Part shown: positions 50,301 to 62,300 of the stretch, piece by piece
Numbering within the stretch: the first letter of the stretch is position 1
Layout: every line of letters begins with the position of its first letter
Assembly (NCBI RefSeq): GCF_932274485.2
Contig: NC_065883.2
Location: 18,412,222 to 18,476,221 of the forward strand
From: Patella vulgata
Lineage: Eukaryota > Mollusca > Gastropoda > Patellidae
Reading direction: 5' to 3'
Length of the DNA stretch: 64,000 bases
Notes under the pieces: model-generated
The model's input: only the letters and a program-made list of their open reading frames with translations
Databases searched by the model: none
What the model was told of the DNA's origin: nothing
Program-made: the position numbers and the translations under genes

Positions 50301-53300
50301 GTTGGCGGCTACACTAGGTCTGCCCCCAAGTCTGAAATTTGGGGTATAGGAGTAGCTCTGACCGGGGAGTAACATAGGCCAGGTGGCGTTAGTCTACCAC
50401 TTCCGGTTTCGGAGTTATGACCCCCGAGCGAAGTCTGTTCGGGGTTGGCGGCTACATCTGCCCCGAGTATAGGGGTATAGGGGCAGCTCGGACCGGGGAG
50501 TAACATAGGCCAGGTGGCATTAGTCTACCACTTCCGGTTTCGGAGTTATGACCCCCGAGCGAAGCCAGGTATCCTGCTAGTTTCATATAAATATAAAAGA
50601 AGCTAAGTATAAAAGAAGAATGATCGAAATTTCAATTTGTCTATTGAGTATTATAGTGTTTTATCATTAGCCCAGTAGGAGTAGAACAGTAGGATGTTAC
50701 ATTTCATATAAATATACAGTTTTGACTGAGTTGGAAGACCATTTGTAATAGACTTACCATGTACTTTGATTGAGCGTAACATTCATCACTAAATATCTAT
50801 AAATATTCAACACTCTTTTACACAAATCAACCTGAAAATATTATTTACAATCAAACAATTAATTAATATCAATCTTTCTTCTATACAAATCAATTCATAG
50901 TATGACTACAGTGGCCGAGTCATCTGACCAGTCCATAAAGCCTGTTGCTTTACAATCTTTAAAGGTAATGGCAGCATTAACAAGACAATACAAACTAGTC
51001 AAAAAGAACAACTCATGAAAAATAATTAAATTTTGATAGGCTTCTAGTTCTTCCTAGCGCTAACATACACCAAACCTGATAATGATAACTTTAGCTATTC
51101 GAAATATATTATAGGCTCCTAATTAGTCTCATGAACATATATATAAACTAAGTCAATTTCTCTTATGGATTTTATTGGTTTTAGCACTGCTTTTTATTTT
51201 AGAACACTATTATAGTTAATAACACTGTAACCCGGTAATAATTTAATCTTGTGTATTTAGCATTCGTTTAATTTCAAATATTTGTTTAGAAATTCGTAAA
51301 AATCCCCAAAAATCATCCAATTTGTACTTTTGTCCAGTTTTCTTGATCAATGTTAACAAATAAACAACCCAACTGATTATTGATGTATAATGAAAAGAAT
51401 GATTTATTTTTAAACAGTGGTCAGGAAATTGGACACTCATTATCAAAATTAATCAATCAGCTTCAAACTTTACACAGGTACAAACTAGATGATTTTGGGT
51501 GATTTTAAATGATTTTTACAAATTTTTAAACAAAGATTTGATATTAAACGAATGTGAAAGAAATTTGTGCTAGATACACAAGATTAAGTGATACCCAGGT
51601 TACAGTGTAAAATACTCCATCTTTTAATAGAAGAAAATAATTACTGCACTACAGTAAACACCTCCGATTATAGAATATATCAAAAAAAATTTAGGAACCA
51701 AAGGGCAATGATGAGTTAGCACACAAGATGAGAAATTTTGTGAATGATGGCTGACGTAAATTCCTACCTGCTCTTGAAGTGAACAATCATCTGTTGTTTC
51801 AAGCAGGAATATATTTGCAGAGTTTGTTATAAAAACTTGTAAGATCTTCTGCATTCCTGCTCGCACATCAAACTGTTTATTATCACTACCTTCGTCAGCC
51901 AATTCTTGCACAGCACCCAGATAAGACGCATTGCGAATATACCTTGGTTTATCTGTCCCTTCAGGGAACAAACCTTGTCGAGCCATAGACAGATTACTGG
52001 CATTCGGAGACTCCTGAAAATTGTTTTTAAGAAAGCATGTAGGTAGATGTACCTATAATAAATCAGTACTTGAGACAAGTAAATCCATTTAAAATATTAT
52101 TCAAATGATTAATAAAAAACTTTCATGCTAATCAAATCAAATAAATCATTAGTCAACTAGTCAAAAAACCAAAATCAAGTGCATGCAAAAAAAAAAAAAA
52201 AAAACTTAAAAAGTGCCTTTAATGATAATTCTTTTTAATTCTTACATCTATTAAACATTTAATTCTTGAACAAATGAAGAGAAATTATTGAACATTAAGA
52301 ACAGTTAAACAATTGATATTCACGATATGAATCTATATTTTAGCACAACATTGCTGCAAACCGACTTTTAAAAAAAAGAAAAAAAAGACACATATTAGAA
52401 TCATTTAAGATCATAGAATGTTCAATTTGATACATGGATATAAAAAAAAGAAAAATTTATATCTACAAAAAAAAAAGGAAAAAAAAAGAAAAATAATTCG
52501 CCTAAAAAAATCAAAAATAAAATAAAATAAAGAAATTGTAAAGATAGGTTGCCAGTTAAAGAAACATATGCCCACAGCAGCTAATTCCTGTAAATCTTTT
52601 GATAAATAAAAAGCAAAAATTTTGTTCTGTAAAATATCATTAGAGCATTGAAAAGATTCCACTACATGTACGTAATCAAGGGCAAGAACTCTAAAAATAA
52701 TTATCAGAAATAGTTATTTGGTAAACTTAATCATCTCAATAATTGAAACAGAGAACATAAATATGAAGTAGATCAGATGATAACTTTTGTTTCTAAAAAG
52801 GAACATTGGAGTGTTGAAATTTCATTCTTCAGTTCTGTTGTCTAAACAGTGCACATAGAGAAAATGGGAATATATTCATTCCAAGCAGATCAGATGATAA
52901 CTATTCTCTCATGAGTTTTAACAGAATTCTGCAAAGTGAAGAAAGGCCATAACTCTAGAGGTATTAACGGAAAAGTTTTTTAACTCTTTCATTTCATTAA
53001 TTTTAATAATACATATTATAGAGATATAATAGAAATTTCACTAATTTTAATAATACATATTATAGACTTTATAGTAGAGATATAATATAAATTTATCAGA
53101 CTGAATGATAATTGTCGTCATTAGAGTGTTCAAAAGTGATAAAGGGCAATAACTCTGAAGGTTGATACCAGAAATCGCTGAAATACAACACAACAGGCTT
53201 CTTTTTCACACTAATAAAGATTAGATGAGAAATGTAGTCTGTATACGTGTATAGTGTACATAAGAAATTGACTACAGACGGGAGCCATGACAATAAACAA

Positions 53301-56300
53301 CCACATTTGAATGCAGACATAAAAAAAGGAAAAGAAGATGATTATGAGTATATGATACATACATCAGATGAGCCCTCTTCCACGATGTCTGATAAACTAC
53401 TGTGTAACAAATCGGGCGTACTGCCACGATCTAAAACCTCAACCTCACTCAAAGGTTCACACATGAACACAGGTCTTTTATCTACATGCTGGGAGGAAAA
53501 ATACTTACTATTATAATTTATCATGCACATGCTATTGTTGTAGCAATAAACTTTTGCATAAGTATTTAGCTTAAGAGACTAATCTGCAAATATCAGATAT
53601 CCTTCCATGAAAATTTCAATTTGAGACCATTTTCTTTGGAGCTAGATTTAGTTTTCATATTAACTTTTTAATAATAATATAAAGGTTTTTTTCCTATATT
53701 GGGGGAAGCATGTTATAAAATCCCAAACCAAAATTTATATGTTAATGAAAAAATTCAAAAATAAACAAGAAATCATGCAGTAAACAATTAGTGAAAAAAA
53801 CAAATGCGTAATAATGATAATAGGTACAATGTATTCTAAGAAAATAATAATAAGCTTTTACATAAACCTAACAAAAATAAACCGAAAAGCTAAAGATAGG
53901 AAAAAAATCTGTATCCATTTGTGTATTACTGGTTTTTTTTTTACATATAACCAGTTTAAATTAGAACGTGTCTTAAATATTTTGATAACATAAATGAAAT
54001 ACATAGTTAAAGGAGACTATATAATAATATTGAGAATATTTATGTAATCTGTAAAGCCATGCTCATTATAATGTCATAATAAAGAATATATCAGATTATG
54101 AAATGTTTTAAATGATGACGTATAAAGCTTACCTGAAACCATTCCTTATAAACAGTTATAACTCTTCTTATAGCGTCTGCATGTTGAAATGAAAACAAAA
54201 GAGCCTGGAAGAAAATAGATAATGTATTTCAACATTTTTTGAGACATCTTCAATTAAGGTTATCTTCAAATACTTGATTAGAAATTGTTTTAATGGAATC
54301 AATTTAAGAGCCTGCAAAGTTAATTTAAATTCACAAACCTGTCTAAAACATTCATGAATGATGTTAACATTCTCTCGGGTTGAAAACAGAACAGATCGCA
54401 CAATTTCATATTCTGACAAGGTGTGTTCTTCATGAGACAAGTTGTGCAAATCTTTTTCTGAATATTGGGTACCAGCAGACAATGTACTGGTATTACTTCC
54501 AGGAACATTGTCTGTAGTGTCTTCCTTTAACTCAGAACTTTCTCGTTTTTCATCCTCAGAATTACTTGTTGTTGAGCTTGCATCAGTTAGTATCGGTCTG
54601 AATATGCCTCTGAAAATAAGACCAAGAGAAATAGTTAATCTTATTTGTCACTAGTAGCATAATTTTTATGTTTGTTTTCAATTAGTAAGACATGAAAAAA
54701 GCTAAGAAAAAAAAAAGTACTTCAATGATTGTCTATTCACTGAAAAGGATAAAATTATTTTCAGGAAGTTGTGACAGGTGTCATTCACTAGCCACAGTAA
54801 CTTTCTCTTTCTAGAGCAACATTTAGTTTTCTGGGACAACTACCACACAGCTAACAATTTGTGGTTTAAGCTGCTTCTATTTTAACTGTAAAAATATCCA
54901 GGTCTAAGGGATATAATCAAGATATAGGGATTTGAAGGCGAGTTGCCTCCCTTGTTTTCTAAACCTCCAGATACGTGTAGATCCTGCTTATCTTGGAATG
55001 ACCACAATCCCCAACACAACCACCAATGCTTCAGCACACATGGGTTTCATTCCTTGACATTAATTATTATTTGACGTTTGCTAATATACACAGCCAACCA
55101 AAAATCATGCAATACAGAAACGTCCCACGCCAACAAGCTAATTGTAATTATTTAAAGAGTAGTAACGATATGTTGCTGACCACATTCATACAAAAAAGAC
55201 TCTCCACTGGACAAAAATTGATCTTCAAAATAAATCTTACTTATTATGTGCAGGTGTCGCTAAAGGTTTTTTACTCATCAATGTGAAGTTAGCCAACCAA
55301 CGTATAAAAGAATCGCGACATTCTGAGACATTTATTGGTCGATCCTGTCTTCCCATTTCTTCCATGGAACGCATTCTGGGCAAGTCTGGAAAAAATAGTA
55401 TATTAAATAATTTAATGTCTCCTCCAAAGATATATGAAATATCTACAGACAGCAGTAATAAGAGGAGGAGTTTAACGTCCACTTGACACTAACCAGAGAG
55501 AGAGGGAGAGAGGGAGGGAGAGAGAGAGAGAGAGAGAGGGATGGGTTTAACATCCACTCAACACAAATCAGGTCATTGCGGGACTAACATATGGTTTAAT
55601 TTTATTTCAATAATTCGCTTGCGCTTAGGGTCTTTAGCAGTGGGAGGAAACCGGAGGACCCGGAGAAAACCCATGAGGTCATTTTTATATCAATAATTTA
55701 CTTCCGTGCAGTGGCCTTTAGAGGTACCTAGAGAAAATCCTTGAGGTTAGGAAGGCTAGTATCCATGACTTTTTCAGATAACAAGCCTTATGATATAAAG
55801 CGCACTCATTATATCACTTGACCCTCCACACAACAGTAAATATTGTTCTTGTAGTGAACTAATAGTACTATCTATGGATGCTACGATTTTCCACTCATCC
55901 TAACATGTATTATTACTATTTGTACTTTGCTGATTGCAATTACCAGTATAAGTGAAATCTTAGGTAACTAAATTTATAAAATTAAAGTATATGTCAAATA
56001 AATAGAACTGTGTAGGGAAATTTAAATGCTATCAGTTGTCTATATGAATTCTGGTGATCTTACCTAGTACAGGTTCATAAATATCTCGATCACGTTGAAT
56101 ATTCGGTAACAGCCAAGGGAGATAAAACTGTTTAAATTTATTAAAGAGAAAGATAAAGCTGCTTTCTTTCATTTCTTTATTCATCCATTCAATCTTCACC
56201 ACCTAAAAAAAAGGGGAGGATGAAATAATTTAATATCATATCCATAATATTAATATTTCAAATTCAGAAAGAAGCATCATATATATCAGTGACAGTGCAA

Positions 56301-59300
56301 AGGCACAATATATTTAGACTTTCAGATCATGCAAAAGTAGTATTACTAAGTAAAAAGCATCTTGGTCAAATAATTTCTAAATAATCTGTCAACCTCTGAA
56401 TGGTAACTCATTTATATCCACTAACATTAAGACCAAGATGGTATCTAACTTATGTTTTCTATGGTATCTTGTTATCATTTAAACTGAAGCGAATATTCAA
56501 ATATCATTCAAATAATGAATTAGAATATTTGAATAGTAAAATCAGCACTGAGTTAAGATCCTAGAAGAAGCTAGCATGTTGGATCACTATTTTTTTTACA
56601 AAAAACGTAAACTCTTTCGATCAAATATATTTAGACTTTTAGATCAATTAATTATAAATGTACATTAATTAGGAATTTTCTGAAAGGTCTAATTTGCTCA
56701 CCTCTGATACCAAGCAAGCTAATAGAGCATCTAGAAAATACTTTGTGATATTGTCAGGCATTTTCTCACCAATAGATGGTAAAATTGGAGTTATTTCCCC
56801 TGCTGCTATCATTCCACTGCAAGCTAAAATGTGAATTTTAAACTTGACATAATTTATTAAATTGAATATAAAAATAATTTTCTTTTCTAAATAAAACAAT
56901 GACAAATAATGTAATATGTGTACTAGCAAAGGAAATTTATACGCATAAATTATATACTTTCAGTTTTAACATTTTTGTGACAGGTAACTTATCTAAAATA
57001 AAATTATCTTTGCCTTTACATTTTCATTGATTTCAATAACCTGTTCTCCCTGTGGTAAACTTAATTCATCAATCTATATTTTGGATTTATACTTTGGATG
57101 CAGCTTGAGCAATGGGAAATGGCCAGGAGAGGAATGGGACAATTGCCATATGGATAAACTAAATACTAGCAACAAGTAGGTTTGATGCGGGTAATAAAAA
57201 TACTAATATCCCTTTTATCTGGTTCAAACAGCCACACACATGCATCAGCAAAGCTTATACATAAATTTTAAGACTTTACTTGCATTTGTTAGGCAACGTA
57301 CATGTTTTGGTATCATAAGGAAATTGGATATTTATACAGTGAATGTCAAGTTTACATGCAATTCATGAATTCATTCAAATTAATGATAAAACAAAATCAT
57401 AAAACTTTATAAATTGTTGATAGCTAAATGAGAACAGGATGCATAGCCAGGAATATTTAATCTAATACTACTCTGTATCATAAAACTAAACCATTTAACA
57501 ATTCATACTCAGTATAGTGTTTATATATGACACATTATAATATAGCAAGCTATGTCATCTTTATTTTCTGAAGATAAGTATTCATAACTATTATTTATTT
57601 GTAACATATGTAAAGTTATATATTATGCTGTGAGAAATGGCTTTTAAAACACTAAAATTATTGTACTTATTCTTGTGGGACACAATCACATTTGTGTACC
57701 AATATAAAATCTTCACAAATCAATATAGCTTGGGAATTTATCCAAAAGCTAGTAATCACTCCAAAAGGAAAGATGGGTTACCAGGCAATATAACATATGT
57801 CCACAGCAGATAGACGATTCACAAGATTTTACAAAGTGAATAAGGGACATAACTCTAGAATTGATAAACAAAAATTATTGAAATTCAATAGGATTCTTTG
57901 TCTCACTAATTTCAATAATGCATGTAAATTTCACTAATCTGAATAATTTGTACTGGAAGTGAAACAAGGACAATAACTATATAACTACACCTGAAATTAA
58001 CAGCAATTGTTGAAACAACATATATAAATTTGGACAAGATTGATTGATAAATTTAGTTGGTAGTGGAGTGTTCACATAAAATTGTTGTTGACAGACGGAC
58101 AGGAGAAGACAACAATAGTCACCACAATTCAATGTGGGCACATACATGTAAAAATTAAAACAAAAGTAGATACAAACTTTCAATCATTAATAATAAGCAA
58201 TCACATCAATCAATTAAATTAGGATGTTATGAAACAATCTGATTAAAACACATATCTTTATAGTTCAAAATTCTGTTTTACTTGTCTTCACAACACTAGG
58301 ATCTCGAAGAGTTGTTGTGTAAGCTGCGTTCTGGTTGATGTGAGGGATTAGCCGATGAAACGGTCTGTTACAGCAAGTTCTTAGTGTGCGATGCACGGAA
58401 CTGTGGGTAATCCACTAGAAACGTTAACACCGACTGATTAATCAATGTCTGACGTCATAGGGTCAAAAGCCGCTTGTATGACCCCTGACACGACCTTCCA
58501 CTACAGCTGGTCAGATCTTCATGTAGCGTAAGCCATCGAAAGTATAAAAAAGAAACGAAACGAAATATAGATCTGTATTTTTAATCAGATTGTTATGAAA
58601 TCAACGTAACATGTGTTATTATAATGTCAAGGAGCAATTATTAATTTAATTATAACATAAGCTTTACATTTATTTATCTATGAGAATATCACATTTAATA
58701 ACAGATTGAAATCTAACAGAAAATAAATGCCATGCCAAAATAAGAACCCAAATGAACATTTAATTTAATTAAAAGTTATTAAATCAAAAAATTTGGAATC
58801 AGACTTACTGAGAGGACTTAGAAAGGGATCTGTTTTCTCAACTGGAGACAAGAAAACAAAATAAGAATGAACAAATTTGTTTAAATGAAGTTTTCAATTC
58901 ACATCAATGAATGGACGCTATAATGAAATAATGCACAGCACTTTTGAGTAGCATACTTATTGTTGTCATGGCAGCTTTTATGGTCCATGAACAAAAAAAT
59001 AGCATGGGTCCACTTAATTTGGCCATAGTTCTTTTAATTAACCATTGCGTACTGCATACGTGACGAGTTGGACTGTTGACTATTTCTCCATACACGTTCG
59101 AATGATTAACGCATTTAAATAATTCAAAGTCATAAAAATGTACAACAATTAACATATTTTTTAAACTTATCAATATATTAACTCGTATTAATATTTGGGA
59201 AGCTCAAACAATATCGTTCTAGTAATTTCACTCGATAACATACATGTATAAAGATAATTGCACATGTACCATAATGGCAGCAAGTGTAAAAGTTCATTGT

Positions 59301-62300
59301 GTCAAGCAAATTAACGTCAAGAAGTTATTACATAAAAGACAACAACAGGATTAAAAACACACATAATTTTGAAATGATGTAAAGCAATTCTGATATATAT
59401 ATCATTCGCATGATTAACTCTAGTTATCAAGTGAAGACATCAATGTAAAGTTTTTAATTTGTTTGATGTTGATACAGTAAATGTGGCTACACGAGCGATG
59501 AAAGTCGGCAAATATGCTGTAACAACTCAGTTTTAAGAATCACACAGTACTAATTAATTAAAAACCAAATTCAGCTAATTAAAGTCATTAAATGTTAAGC
59601 TTTTAATCTGTTTGATGTTAATCCTCTTTTGATTGTGATTAGAGCAATATACACAAGGATAATTAATTGGCAATGGTTTCCATCCGTGGACTACTGAACA
59701 CTGTTAATTTTATTATACCTGAAAGTTTACATCAAGACACGCACGGAGTTTCTTCGTATCCCGGGATTTTATGATTTAGCACAAAATGACCTACGGGTCT
59801 GATCCAGTTTCGGTCATTTTCCAGAGCCCTCGGTCCCGACCGGCATATACGGCCGACATGGAGCCCATGGTTCATTACCCTGAGTGTTACTATAGAACCA
59901 AATCAAGTACCGGTACAGGGACAGCTTCTAGACTGTGAAAGTTTTGTTTTCAAAATGGTTGATCTGTTCCACTAGTACTATATATGTTCAGCCGATGAAA
60001 AGAACATTATTGCACATTCAAGAAAAAAATATCTAGGTTCATTCAGTATTGCTTATAAAAGAATAAAATTAATTTAGGCTTGTATTTTTTATGTACTAAA
60101 ATAATGGAAGAATAAAATACAACATGTTAAAGATACATGTACATTCTCACAAAAGTATTTAAGGGTAGTTACTTCCAATAAAAGTATGGCAAATTTGGCA
60201 ATATGGAAAGTAGAGATGCTCAATCTTTTAGAAAAATACTGGATTACCATAAAAACACACATGGGGCAAGCACTGCGCAAAAATGTCAAGAGTATCACTA
60301 TTCAAATACACTAATAATATATCAACAAGAGATACAATATAAGTTATAACCATCAAAATATTGTATGTCTTATCAAAGTTCGGAAAATAACCTCACCCTA
60401 TTCACATACACAACAACTATCAACAAGAGATACAATATAGCCATCAAAATATTGTAACTTGTCTTGCCCTATCACATATATACATCCTATTAAATTTCCA
60501 AGCCTTAAAACTGGCACATTTTTCCTAACTGCATTTTCAAAGATGGCTAGGATCGAACTATGCTGCATAACTATAAGCAAAGAAATACATATCATGTGAT
60601 ATGTATACCATTTTGAAATCACATGATTTATGTTGCGGTTGCAATGATGTATGTTAATGTATATACATCATTTGGCGCTAGATATTGTTCGACCTAAAAG
60701 ATTTGTTCGTCTATGTTACCATGTTCGTGGTGATTTTATGTTGTGCTAGACTTATTGTTCGACCTAAAACATTCGTTCATCGTGTGTGGACAAGAAAACA
60801 AAAATATTTGTTTGGTATTTTTGTTGGTCGACATAAATGTTGACTCATTTGTGTTTGGCTTTAGACTTTTTTTGAAGAGTGTCATCCTCAAGAACAACAA
60901 GATGAGTAGCCTTTGGCTCCCAGTTCCTGGTCCAAACAGCCTGGACAAATTAGCGGACACAGACAAGTATAGAAGACATTTTAGCTAATGGTTGATGTTA
61001 AAGAATAGCATACATAGCTGTTAACAGAGGATTAAATTGAGAATCATTATGTAAGATTTACAATTTAGATAAAGAGCTGGCCGTTCTTGCTATAATAGTT
61101 CAAAAATAGATAATGCAAAATGAATATACATGTATTAAAAATATTTTATTTAAATTACTTTATTCTGATAGAAGTTATCAATGTTTGTAGTTTTGACAAG
61201 ATGTGTGCATTGATTGTGTATTATCGTAACCACTGTACTGGTTGTTCGAGACAAGGCCTCACTTCTCCATTTTTAAATTAAATCAATAAATTTATTAAAT
61301 GGCCAAACCAATCTAATCTACTCAAAATTGGTGCCATCCAATGACCTAGAGCGTTGATTATGGTCTTGTCATGTTAATAAAATTATATAATACAGGGTTC
61401 CCGCGGCTTCGGCAAACATTTTTTCAAGGATATTCAATGATAAATATACGTCAAATTCAAGGATTTTCAATGACATTTTTTAGCCTAAAGAATTTTTCAT
61501 CTTAAAAATAACCAAAACATTACCAACTATCGTTATAATCTCATATTTAAAAGGAATTGAAGACATTTGAAACAAAATTAAGGATCTCAACTGAAATTCA
61601 AGGATATTTTCCTATTTCCGCGAAATTCAAGGATATTCAAGACCTTGAAAATGACATTTTAAATTTAAGGATATTCAAGGATTTTCAAGGACCGCGGGAA
61701 CCCTGTAATATTGAAGGCCTAAAAAAAGACCTGAAATAGGCAGATTTATCTCTTTAATGATTGGTATAGTCTGATAGTAGATCAATAAAAGTTCATTATA
61801 ATGTGAGAATCTTATCGAATGAAGAATATGTCCATTGTTTCTATTTCAGCACCTTTATATTGTCCATGTGCCAAAATAACATTATAGAACAAAGCGGTTA
61901 TTGTTATTTTGAATATGATATAAAAATAAAACAAATTTATTTCCTTGTTGAAAAGTGACAATACCTCTTTGTAAATACAAGGAAATCCTGTTTGAATTGT
62001 TAGAATCAAATAATTATACTTAATAATAAAACTGATCCTTCTAAACTCAATGACATTAACCACAGTTGATCATGTGAATGATTGCATAGACATTTCAGCA
62101 TCATCTCCATGGTTACAGTACAGCTCATTACAGACACTTCAAAACCTCATCAACAGGATTTATGAGAAAAAAGACGAATTTAACAGAAAAAAAAAGGTTT
62201 CAAATTCAAGTATATGGCATATGTACTGTAAATATAGGAACTGACATTGGTAATTGACTGGCATATTGAGTTTTATATACTGGCACCACACTGGCCCAAC

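Noticed and set aside
50096-50506. Small Pro/Gly-rich minus-strand proteins
   Set aside because: They are translations of the tandem core of the Helentron-type element.
49942-50580. CRISPR-like array
   Set aside because: Units are ~145 bp without spacers, in an animal genome, bounded by Helitron-type ends.
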